Source: Burkholderiales bacterium (GTDB lineage Bacteria > Pseudomonadota > Gammaproteobacteria > Burkholderiales > Burkholderiaceae_C). From it: DNA of 46,343 bases. A program made the position numbers and the translations under genes. Below are positions 24,878 through 32,380 of this stretch, piece by piece. The number at the start of each line of letters is the position of its first letter. The stretch's first letter is position 1. Below the pieces are notes generated by a model, which worked only from the letters and a program-made list of their open reading frames with translations, made no database searches and was not told the origin of the DNA. The stretch lies in NCBI GenBank assembly GCA_025358485.1, contig JANYJJ010000177.1, forward strand, positions 1-46,343. The letters run 5' to 3'.

Positions 24878-25417
24878 ATGGGCAATAAACTTTACGTCGG
24901 CAATCTCGCATACAGCGTTCGCGACGAAGATCTCCAACAGGCATTCGCACAGTTCGGAACCGTCTCATCTGCCAAGGTGATGATGGACCGGGACACCGGC
25001 CGTTCCAAGGGCTTCGGCTTCGTGGAAATGGGTTCGGACGCAGAAGCTCAATCTGGCATCAACGGCATGAACGGTCAGGCCATTGACGGCCGCGCCCTCG
25101 TGGTCAATGAGGCACGTCCACGCGAAGAGCGTCCGGGCGGCTTCGGCGGCGGCGGTGGTCGTCCTTCGGGTGGCGGCGGTGGCTTTGGTGGCAGCGGCGG
25201 TGGCGGCGGTGGCCGCTCCGGCGGTGGCGGCGGTTACGGCGGCGGTGGCGGCTCTGGTGGTGGCGGCGGCTTCGGTGGCGGCGGCGGTCGCTCCGGCGGC
25301 GGTGGTGGCTACGGCAGCGGTGGTGGCGGCGGTGGCCGTTCCGGCGGCGGCGGTTCGGGTGGTGGCGGCGGCTACGGCGGTGGTGGCGGCGGCGGTGGAA
25401 ACCGCGGCGGCTACTGA
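24878..25417 (+). CDS. RRM RNA-binding protein with long glycine-rich tail
   Basis: A 179-residue protein. Residues 1-85 form an RNA-recognition motif: RNP2 KLYVGNL, RNP1 SKGFGFVEM with the aromatic residues that stack on RNA. From about residue 88 to the end there is a Gly-rich tail with Arg, Ser, Tyr and Phe spaced in GGGGR/GGGGY/GGGGF units, ending NRGGY. Such short RRM proteins of cyanobacteria and betaproteobacteria are often cold induced and bind single-stranded RNA; the tail may promote condensate formation. A terminator follows 63 bases after the stop. Confidence 0.93.
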   Translation: MGNKLYVGNLAYSVRDEDLQQAFAQFGTVSSAKVMMDRDTGRSKGFGFVEMGSDAEAQSGINGMNGQAIDGRALVVNEARPREERPGGFGGGGGRPSGGGGGFGGSGGGGGGRSGGGGGYGGGGGSGGGGGFGGGGGRSGGGGGYGSGGGGGGRSGGGGSGGGGGYGGGGGGGGNRGGY

Positions 25418-25480
25418 TCAGCAGCCAAGGCACTTTGATGGTCGCGCGATCCGTTTGATCGGCGCGACATCAACAAAAAC

Positions 25481-25513
25481 AAAGCGGTGGCGCTACTTGC
25501 CCACCGCTTTTTT
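25481..25513 (+). terminator. rho-independent terminator of the RRM gene
   Basis: Stem AAAGCGGTGG (25481-25490) / CCACCGCTTT (25501-25510) with a 10-nt loop and a T run ending at 25513. A second, weaker imperfect inverted repeat (GTCGCGC.../...GCGCGAC, 25441-25468) precedes it. Confidence 0.88.
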
Positions 25514-25564
25514 CATGGCCGCCTCATGTCCACTCGTGCCCACCTCACGGACGGAAATGCAACT

Positions 25565-27901
25565 TCAGCGATCCAGCTCATAAGACAACTTCGCAAACGC
25601 CTCGGTTGATTCTTGCTGCCCAGGCCTCGAAGTTTGTCGGCTGGCACCCAGGCTCAAGCTGCGGCCCAAGCCAAACCGATGTTGAAACACTAGCGAAGTG
25701 GTGTGGCTTTGCGATGCGTCGGCGGCCAAGCCAGCTTGCGGATCGGCAGCGCGGCGGTAGTGTGAGCCTTGCCACACGGCGCGCAGCGAGTTGCGCGCGT
25801 CAAAGTGCAGCACGCCCAGCCACTGCGCGGCGGTGTCGGTCAGGGATCGGAGGCCGCGGTCGTTTGCATTTGAGCCTGCGTCCGCGTTGACAAAGCCCTG
25901 ATTGACTTTCTGGGTTGACTCCCAACCCCAGCCGTTGGCCATGCTGCCGCGCAGTTGAACCTCGGCCATCCACACAGCACCTTGGCCCACGCGGTCAGCT
26001 TCGACGTCGAGCCGTTTGCCCATTTCGAGCTCAAGGTTCAGGCGCGGAAACCACGGTGCCGGGTTGACGCCGTAGCCAGATGCGACGGTGGGCACGGAGT
26101 GCAAACGTCGGCCCGCGCCCGCGCGTTCGGCATCGAACCGAAGTTGCACCCAGGCTTCGGTGTTGTGGCTGGCAGCCAACCACACGCCGGTGTGCACACG
26201 GCGGGTCACGACCTCCCCTGCTGTAATGGCCGGGTTTGCGGCGTTTTTGGAAACGTCGGCCAAAGCGTTGCGCTGCTGCGCCCACACAAAAGTCTCAAAC
26301 TCGTAGGCGGTGAAGCCGGGCAGTTTGGTTTCGCCGTAACGCCGAACGGCCTCAGCTTGCAGGCTGCGCACACCAGCTTGGTCAACAAAGCCGTTGTCGT
26401 TTCGAAAGCGAGGGCTCACATGGCTCGTTTCAGCCGTGAGGTTCCACTCGGACGTTCGCTTCCACCACGAGGCAAAGAAATGCTGTCCTGACTCGGCTGC
26501 GCCGCCCACCGGTGCACCTTGCGCGTCAAACAAAGCGCGCGTGTCAGACAGCAAACCACGCAGGCGGAACTGTTCTTGATCGCTGGCGCGCCACAGCACG
26601 TCGGCACCGGCCACTTGGTTGCTGCGCCCCGAGCCGCGTGCTGACCCATAGTCGCGCTGCGACAGCAAGCCGCCCACCGTGAAGCTGTCGGCGTGCCAGC
26701 GCCCGCGCGCCAAGCTGGCTTGCGAGCGGCCGTTTTGGGCGGCCACATCGGTGCCATAAGGGCCGGGTCGAAGGATCAAGCCGCCGCCTGAATCTTGCAA
26801 ACTCAACGCCGTGGCGTCGGCCTGATTGCCACGCCATGTGGCGCGCAGGCCCCAACGCGGATCGGTGACGGCGCGCGAATAAAAAGCCGCCAACGGCAGG
26901 TCCAGCACGTCGGTGCTTTCCAAAAAGAAGGCCCGCTTCTCGGGCGCGCTCAGCGCGAAGCGGGTGTTGCCCGCCAGTTGCGGAACGTCCAATTCCACCT
27001 GCGAAAAGTCGGGGTTCAGGGTGGCGTCAAACACCCAGTCGGCGCGCGGCCGCCATTTGATGTCGGCGCTGAGCGAGATTTCGCTCTCGCGTTGGGAGGA
27101 ATCTGCGTCTTTGCTTCGACGGGTTCGCGCTGTGATCTCGGGTCGCACCGACAAAAAGCTGCGGTCGCGCACCGCGTCGGTCACCGAGCTGCCCGGCTCA
27201 CTGAGTCCGTCAATTTCTTGCAGCTCAGTGATGAAGTTCAGCGCGTCTTTGGTCAAGGGCGCACTCACCAGCAAGGTGCTCACATCGCGCGGGATGCTGC
27301 GCGTGACCATCAGCCGCCAAGGGTTGCCGCCCGAATAAGGGTAGCGCAGCGCCAACAAAGGCAACCTGATTTCGAGGCTGTAGCCGTCGGGCAGGCGCTG
27401 GACTGCCGCGTCCACTTCAAAGTCGGGCGAGAAATCCTCGTTGTCGCTGTCGGCGATGAACATGCCGTCGCCCACCACCCCGGCCGCGTTGACGCGCACA
27501 AACTGCGCCGAGCGCCGCGTGCCCACTGGGTCGAGCACGATGGAGACGAAATCTTGATCGCGCCGCACTTGGTCGCGCCTGGCCAGCGGCGCACGTATCT
27601 CATCAGGTCGCGGGTCGAACGCACGAATGCCAAAGCTAATGCCGGTGTCGTCCACCACCACCTGCACCGTGGTGCGGTAGCCATCGGGCGCGGGGCGTTT
27701 GTCTTGCGGCAGGTATTGGGTGAAGTTGTCGAAGACAGGCGCGCGTTGCCATGCCGCGTCGTCCAGCTTGCCGTCGATTCGAGGCGGTGCTTCAGTGGCC
27801 AGCAGGCGCACGGCCCGGGGTCGGTCGAGCTGCTGACGTTGAAGCTGCGCTTGGCTCAGCGTCGCCCATAACAACAGGCTGCTGACAAGAAGTGTTCGCA
27901 A
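25565..27901 (-). CDS. outer-membrane DUF5916-like protein with CBM9-like N-terminus
   Basis: A protein of about 778 residues. Following a signal peptide (LRTLLVSSLLLWATLSQAQ) come an N-terminal domain of the CBM9-like type (PPRIDGKLDDAAWQRAPVFDNFTQ, then VVVDDTGISFGIRAFD) and a long beta-rich region ending KLSYELDR, with spaced aromatic and charged strands as in an outer-membrane barrel. This two-part layout is that of DUF5916 proteins, found in many Gram-negatives and of unknown function. No ATG lies between the open frame's start and the signal peptide; TTG at 27901 is chosen, with TTG at 27928 and a GTG further up as alternatives. It is divergent from the lipoprotein gene at 28123, 221 bp away. 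Confidence 0.82.
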   Translation of the reverse strand: MRTLLVSSLLLWATLSQAQLQRQQLDRPRAVRLLATEAPPRIDGKLDDAAWQRAPVFDNFTQYLPQDKRPAPDGYRTTVQVVVDDTGISFGIRAFDPRPDEIRAPLARRDQVRRDQDFVSIVLDPVGTRRSAQFVRVNAAGVVGDGMFIADSDNEDFSPDFEVDAAVQRLPDGYSLEIRLPLLALRYPYSGGNPWRLMVTRSIPRDVSTLLVSAPLTKDALNFITELQEIDGLSEPGSSVTDAVRDRSFLSVRPEITARTRRSKDADSSQRESEISLSADIKWRPRADWVFDATLNPDFSQVELDVPQLAGNTRFALSAPEKRAFFLESTDVLDLPLAAFYSRAVTDPRWGLRATWRGNQADATALSLQDSGGGLILRPGPYGTDVAAQNGRSQASLARGRWHADSFTVGGLLSQRDYGSARGSGRSNQVAGADVLWRASDQEQFRLRGLLSDTRALFDAQGAPVGGAAESGQHFFASWWKRTSEWNLTAETSHVSPRFRNDNGFVDQAGVRSLQAEAVRRYGETKLPGFTAYEFETFVWAQQRNALADVSKNAANPAITAGEVVTRRVHTGVWLAASHNTEAWVQLRFDAERAGAGRRLHSVPTVASGYGVNPAPWFPRLNLELEMGKRLDVEADRVGQGAVWMAEVQLRGSMANGWGWESTQKVNQGFVNADAGSNANDRGLRSLTDTAAQWLGVLHFDARNSLRAVWQGSHYRRAADPQAGLAADASQSHTTSLVFQHRFGLGRSLSLGASRQTSRPGQQESTEAFAKLSYELDR

Positions 27902-28122
27902 GTGGGTTGCCGCATCAACGCGACCCAAAAAAACAAGCCAAAAGTGTAGGCGGCAGGTGCCCGAGTTCACGACGCCACGTTGTTTTCGATTCTTTTCGCA
28001 AACCGTGAGCCGTTTGGCGTCTCGGGTTGGCGTAAACCTGTGACTTCGATATCGATGCAGATGGCGAGGTCGTTGTGGCGAATCGTCGCCGACCTTCACG
28101 AATCACCTAAAAAGGAAATCTC

Positions 28123-29169
28123 ATGACCAACGCACAGTTCTCCATTCGCAATGCGGCGTCCACCTTGGCGCTGGCCTTGGCAGCCGCCGCCCTGACCGTG
28201 GGCCTGACAGCTTGCGGCGGCGGCGACGACGCTGCGGCACCTGCTCCAGCACCCGCCGCGGCATTGCCAGCCACCGCCACCATCACCGGCGTGGCCGCCA
28301 CAGGCGCGCCGATTGCTGGCGGCAAAGTCAATGCCGTCAACGCCGCTGGTAAAACCGCCACCGCCACCACGGCGGCCGACGGCAGCTACGCCATCAGCGT
28401 GCCAGCAGGCGCGCCTTACGCGTTGAACATCACTGATGCAGCCGGCAAAATTTGGTACTCCTACGCGCCCGACGCGGGGGTGGCCAACATCACGCCGCTG
28501 TCTACGCTGGCGCTGTCGAAAGCCAACGCCAACAAGCCGCTGTCGGGCCTGTATGACGCGTGGGGCACCACGCGTTTGTCTTCAGACACTGTGCTGGACG
28601 CAGCCAAGCTGCTGAACGCCAACTTCCAAAGTCAACTCGCGGCCAAGGGCGTGGACGCGACCAAGTTCAACGTGTTCGATACGCCCTTCAGCGCCAACCG
28701 CACCGGCTTTGACGCCGTGCTCGACAACGTGCGCGTGCAGTTCAACTGCACCGCCACCAGCTGCACCGAATCCGTCACCAGCCCTGCCGGTTCTACGGTG
28801 GTCACGTGGAACAGCAACCTCGCCACGGGCGGCATCAGTTTGAGCTTCACGGCGGGTGGCGTCACCACCAACTTGAACGTCAACATCGGCGCTTGCAAGG
28901 CCGCAGCAGCTGGCACCTATTCGATGTTGGTGGACACCACGGTGACCGGCTTGGGCGTCAGCATTCCGCAGATTTGCGTTGACGGCTTGCCTGCCGCTCC
29001 CACTTCGCAAGCTGACTTCTGCAGCGGTGCCGACTATGCCGCGCAGCTGCCCGCCGGCGTGCAAGTCATCTCGTGCACATTCGCCAGCAATGTTGGCACC
29101 TACAACGTCCGCATCAGCACGCCGCTGGTGTTGGACTACACGGTGAAGTACACCTTTGTGAAGCGTTGA
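28123..29169 (+). CDS. lipoprotein with carboxypeptidase-regulatory-like domain
   Basis: A 348-residue lipoprotein with lipobox LTAC31, then an Ala-Pro spacer, then an Ig-like domain (ATITGVAATGAPIAGGKVNAVNAAG) as in carboxypeptidase-regulatory or cna-B-like domains. The C-terminal half is a Ser/Thr/Asn-rich beta region with six cysteines that look disulfide-paired (NCTATSCTES, GACKA, ICVDG, FCSG and SCTF). Function is unknown. The ribosome binding site AAAGGAA is good and a strong terminator follows 27 bases after the stop. It is divergent from the DUF5916-like gene. Confidence 0.82.
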   Translation: MTNAQFSIRNAASTLALALAAAALTVGLTACGGGDDAAAPAPAPAAALPATATITGVAATGAPIAGGKVNAVNAAGKTATATTAADGSYAISVPAGAPYALNITDAAGKIWYSYAPDAGVANITPLSTLALSKANANKPLSGLYDAWGTTRLSSDTVLDAAKLLNANFQSQLAAKGVDATKFNVFDTPFSANRTGFDAVLDNVRVQFNCTATSCTESVTSPAGSTVVTWNSNLATGGISLSFTAGGVTTNLNVNIGACKAAAAGTYSMLVDTTVTGLGVSIPQICVDGLPAAPTSQADFCSGADYAAQLPAGVQVISCTFASNVGTYNVRISTPLVLDYTVKYTFVKR

Positions 29170-29196
29170 TGTGCAGTCTGTTGGTTTGAAGTTTGC

Positions 29197-29236
29197 AAGC
29201 GCCCTGTCTCAATCCGAGGCAGGGCGCTTTTGCTTT
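29197..29236 (+). terminator. rho-independent terminator after the lipoprotein gene
   Basis: Stem AAGCGCCCTG (29197-29206) / CAGGGCGCTT (29220-29229) with a 13-nt loop, followed by TTTGCTTTT. Confidence 0.9.
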
Positions 29237-29244
29237 TCTACAGA

Positions 29245-30021
29245 CTATTCGCCTTCCCGCTTCTTGCGTGGCCGACTCGCCAGCACGCGGTCAAACACCG
29301 CGTTTGGCAGCACCCGCAGCAGCTTGGCCAATATGCCCATTTGCCAGGGGATCACGCGGTAACTGGTGCCAGCCTCAATGGCGTGGAATGCGCGATTGGC
29401 AAAGTCGCTGGCCTCCAACGCGAATGGCATGTTGTAGGGGTTGGCGCTGGTCAGCGGCGTTTTCACATAACCCGGGCTGAGGGTGACAACCTTCACGCCA
29501 AAGGGTCGGCATTCGCCGCGCAAACTCTCGCAGTAAGAAATGACCGCCGCCTTGCTGGAACAGTAAGCGCCGTGCCCCGGGATGCCGCGTATGCCGTTGA
29601 CGCTGGCGATGCCCACCAAGCGCCCGCTGCCGCGTTCGCACATGGCGCGCACAAAGGGCTGGAAGGTGGCGGCCGTGCCGAGGTTGTTGGTCTCATAAAT
29701 GGAGCGCATCACATCCAGGTCGGCCCACTCGGCGGTGTCCATGCCTATGCTCAAACCTGCGCAGGCGATGACAACGTCCGGCAAACCATGTGCCGCAGTG
29801 CAAGCGCGGCCCACGGCGGTGATGGCAGCGGCGTCACGCACATCGGCCCCGTAAACCACGGCGCGCTCAGTGGGCCAAGCTTTTTGCGTGACCCAGCTTT
29901 GCAAGTCTGCACTGCGCCGCGCGACCAAAGCCACACGATACCCAGCTTCATAAAAACGCAGTGCCAAAGCCTGGCCAATGCCGCTGGACGCGCCGGTGAT
30001 GAAGGCCAACGGCGCGGTCAT
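29245..30021 (-). CDS. short-chain dehydrogenase/reductase, last gene of the kds-lpt run
   Basis: A 258-residue SDR: TGASSGIGQALA (cofactor), IASVNG with catalytic Ser, and Tyr/Lys in YCSSK. It shares a C-terminal PWQM...LLRVLP segment with the SDR at 19638-20396 and ends with a basic tail (ASRPRKKREGE). It begins seven bases after the lptC stop, the place where lptA is expected in most proteobacteria. The role is unknown; a link to LPS or lipid metabolism is only suggested by position. Confidence 0.87.
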   Translation of the reverse strand: MTAPLAFITGASSGIGQALALRFYEAGYRVALVARRSADLQSWVTQKAWPTERAVVYGADVRDAAAITAVGRACTAAHGLPDVVIACAGLSIGMDTAEWADLDVMRSIYETNNLGTAATFQPFVRAMCERGSGRLVGIASVNGIRGIPGHGAYCSSKAAVISYCESLRGECRPFGVKVVTLSPGYVKTPLTSANPYNMPFALEASDFANRAFHAIEAGTSYRVIPWQMGILAKLLRVLPNAVFDRVLASRPRKKREGE

Positions 30022-30028
30022 GTTGAGC

Positions 30029-30733
30029 CTATTTATTCGGCGACGCGAAGGTGGCTCGCACGCGCCCTTTGAGCTGCAACAGGCCTTTGATGTTGTCGTA
30101 CTCCAAAGCGTCAGCCGTCACAACCGAGCGGCCACGCGTCACGGTGACAGGCAAGTGCGATTGAACGCGTTCGCTCTTGAAAAACGCGTGCAAAAACTCG
30201 CCCCTGAACTCGATGGCGTCGTCGCCCGCCAGCGCCTGACGCGTCACGTGCGCACCGCCCGTGAGCTGGACTTCCGTCGCGTCGCCGTTGCTTTGCGCCC
30301 GATTTGCGGTGGCCAAGGTGACGCGTCCGTCAGGCGCCCAGGCACGCACACGCGCCTTGTCGATTTCCAGCGTGTCGGTGTCGGGGTAGTGGCGCAGCGC
30401 GTCGCCTTCCACTTGCAAACGCATGCCGCCCGAGGGCAAGAAGCGCTGCACGGTGAAATGGGTCATGGCGTAGTCGGGCTCGTGGCGCGGTGCGGACGGC
30501 GTCGCCGCTTCGCCGGGCACCGGCGTGTTCTTCACCAACCACCATGTGCCCAAAGCCAACACCGTCATCATCAGCAAGGGCAAATAGGCCGACAGCAAAG
30601 CCGTGATGCGCGCAGGCCATGAGCGCCGCAGCGAGCGCCGCTCAAGCGCGCCGGTTTGGTGTGGCGCAGGGCTGGCCGGCAGCAGCAGCTCAGGCAGCGG
30701 CGGCAGGTCGGTGGCCGTGGTGGACAGGTTCAA
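30029..30733 (-). CDS. lptC: LptC, LPS export bridge component
   Basis: A 234-residue inner-membrane protein: about 45 cytoplasmic residues, one membrane helix (LLSAYLPLLMMTVLALGTWWLV) and a periplasmic beta-jellyroll (DYAMTHFTVQRFLPSGGMRLQVEGDALRHYPDTDTLEIDKARVRA) that hands LPS from LptB2FG to LptA. The start is taken as TTG at 30733, overlapping the kdsC stop as TTGA; no ATG is available near. The N-terminal cytoplasmic part is longer than in E. coli LptC. Confidence 0.9.
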   Translation of the reverse strand: MNLSTTATDLPPLPELLLPASPAPHQTGALERRSLRRSWPARITALLSAYLPLLMMTVLALGTWWLVKNTPVPGEAATPSAPRHEPDYAMTHFTVQRFLPSGGMRLQVEGDALRHYPDTDTLEIDKARVRAWAPDGRVTLATANRAQSNGDATEVQLTGGAHVTRQALAGDDAIEFRGEFLHAFFKSERVQSHLPVTVTRGRSVVTADALEYDNIKGLLQLKGRVRATFASPNK

Positions 30734-31326
30734 GTGCGGCCGCCCGGATGGGTTGAAGACGCATCCAACGTGGTGGGGTGAGCTTGCAACAAGGCGGCAT
30801 ACAAGGCGTCGTATTGGCCGTTCGCGCTGAGCAGCACATCGCAGCATTCACGCGCCGCACCAAAGCCGCCTTGCCACTGGCTCACATGCTGAGCCACTGC
30901 CTTCACCTCGGCATGCGCATTGGCGGGCGCGCACGAAAAACCGGCGCGCGTCATCAAGGGCAAGTCGGGCCAGTCGTCGCCCATCGCGGCCATGGCGGGC
31001 CATGCGATGTTCAAGGCGCGCATCAGCTGGGTCGCGGCGGCGAGCTTGTCGTGTGCGCCGTACACCGCGTGTGCAATGCCAAGGTCGGCCACGCGGCGTC
31101 GCACGGCCGGTGAGTCGCGCCCCGTGATGACGATGGGCGTGATGCCGCCCTGCGCCAGCAGTTTCAGGCCGTGCCCGTCCAGCGTGTTGAAAGCTTTGAA
31201 CTCTTCGCCGCGTTCGCTGAGGTAAATGCGCCCATCGGTGAGCACGCCGTCAACGTCAAAAATGGCGGCGGTGATGCCTTTTGCTTTTTGCAAAAGCGCG
31301 GCGGTGAAGCGCAATGTGGGGCTCAT
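30730..31326 (-). CDS. kdsC: KdsC, KDO 8-phosphate phosphatase
   Basis: A 198-residue HAD phosphatase. The nucleophile motif FDVDGVLTDGRIYLS, VITGRDSPAVRRRVADL and MGDDWPDLPLM are as in KdsC, which releases phosphate from 3-deoxy-D-manno-octulosonate 8-phosphate in the LPS core pathway. It is the second step after KdsD, whose gene lies directly upstream with a TGATG overlap. The ATG at 31326 is chosen over the TTG codon one triplet upstream. Confidence 0.94.
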   Translation of the reverse strand: MSPTLRFTAALLQKAKGITAAIFDVDGVLTDGRIYLSERGEEFKAFNTLDGHGLKLLAQGGITPIVITGRDSPAVRRRVADLGIAHAVYGAHDKLAAATQLMRALNIAWPAMAAMGDDWPDLPLMTRAGFSCAPANAHAEVKAVAQHVSQWQGGFGAARECCDVLLSANGQYDALYAALLQAHPTTLDASSTHPGGRT

Positions 31327-32324
31327 CAAATCACCTTGGCGCGCATCAAGTCGTTCACATTCAAAGCGCCCACCAACACGCCGTCTGCGTTCACCACCAG
31401 CAGGCTGTTGATGCGGTGCTGTTCCATCAGTTGCGCAGCGTCCACCGCCAACGCCTGATCGCGCACGGTGCGCGGTTCGGGGTGCATCACTTGCCCGGCA
31501 GTGAGCGCGCGCAGGTCGCGGCCTTGCTCGACCAAACGGCGCAAATCGCCGTCGGTGAAGATGCCCCGCACATGCCCAGTCGCATGGGTCACGGCCGTGG
31601 CGCCCAAGCCCTTCTCGGTCATCACGCGCATGGTGGCGACCAAGGGCAAATCAGCGGCCACATTCGGGACGGCATCGCCGCTGCGCATCACATCAAACAC
31701 ATGCGTGAGCAGCTTGCGGCCCAGGCTACCGCCAGGGTGTGAGCGCGCAAAGTCTTCCTCTTTGAAACCGCGCGCATCGAGCAGCGCCACAGCCAGCGCA
31801 TCGCCCAGCGCCATTTGCGCGGTGGTGCTGGCAGTGGGGGCCAAATTCAGGGGGCAGGCTTCTTGGTCTACGCCGCTGTTGAGCACGATGTCGGCATGCT
31901 TGGCCAACGTGGAATCGAGCTTGCCGGTCATGGCCACCAAGGTCACGCCGACGCGTTTGAGCGCCGGAAGAATGGCAGCCAACTCGTCGCTTTCGCCCGA
32001 GTTGGAAATGGCCAGCACCACGTCCACCGGCAGCACCATGCCGAGGTCGCCGTGGCTCGCCTCAGCGGGGTGCACAAACATCGCAGGCGTGCCGGTTGAT
32101 GCCAAAGTAGCGGCAATCTTTCGGCCCACGTGGCCGCTCTTGCCCATGCCCATGACGACCACGCGGCCTGCGCCTGACAGCACGGCGTGAACGGCTTTTG
32201 CGAAGTTGGCGTCTTGGCGGTCTTTCAGGCCCAGCAAGGCTTGCGCTTCGATGTCAAACGTGAGCCGTGCCAATTGCAAGGCGCGCTGTGCGTTGAAAGT
32301 TCGTGAATTGCTGGGAGCGTCCAT
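31326..32324 (-). CDS. kdsD: KdsD, D-arabinose 5-phosphate isomerase
   Basis: A 332-residue protein: SIS domain (GRVVVMGMGKSGHVGRKIAATLASTGTPA; SNSGESDEL) followed by two CBS domains (DAVPNVAADLPLVATMRVMTEKGLGATAV and RTVRDQALAVDAAQLMEQHRINSLLVV). It isomerises ribulose 5-phosphate to arabinose 5-phosphate for KDO synthesis. The signature HPAEASHGDLGM is present. The start is at ATG 32324, 56 bp from the divergent antiporter start; ATG 32351 is possible but would put 9 unrelated residues in front. Confidence 0.94.
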   Translation of the reverse strand: MDAPSNSRTFNAQRALQLARLTFDIEAQALLGLKDRQDANFAKAVHAVLSGAGRVVVMGMGKSGHVGRKIAATLASTGTPAMFVHPAEASHGDLGMVLPVDVVLAISNSGESDELAAILPALKRVGVTLVAMTGKLDSTLAKHADIVLNSGVDQEACPLNLAPTASTTAQMALGDALAVALLDARGFKEEDFARSHPGGSLGRKLLTHVFDVMRSGDAVPNVAADLPLVATMRVMTEKGLGATAVTHATGHVRGIFTDGDLRRLVEQGRDLRALTAGQVMHPEPRTVRDQALAVDAAQLMEQHRINSLLVVNADGVLVGALNVNDLMRAKVI

Positions 32325-32380
32325 TACGATGAAGTTCTCGTCATTCTGCATTTTAGGCACCGGCCTTTCACTGTCCGCCC

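Noticed and set aside
25104-25433. Arg/His-rich frame antisense to the Gly-rich tail
   Set aside because: It is the complement of the GGC/GGT repeats of the RRM protein, so an artefact of the repeat.
26795-27871. 358-codon open frame antisense to the DUF5916-like gene
   Set aside because: No motif, Arg/Gln/His-rich, fully overlaps a supported coding region.
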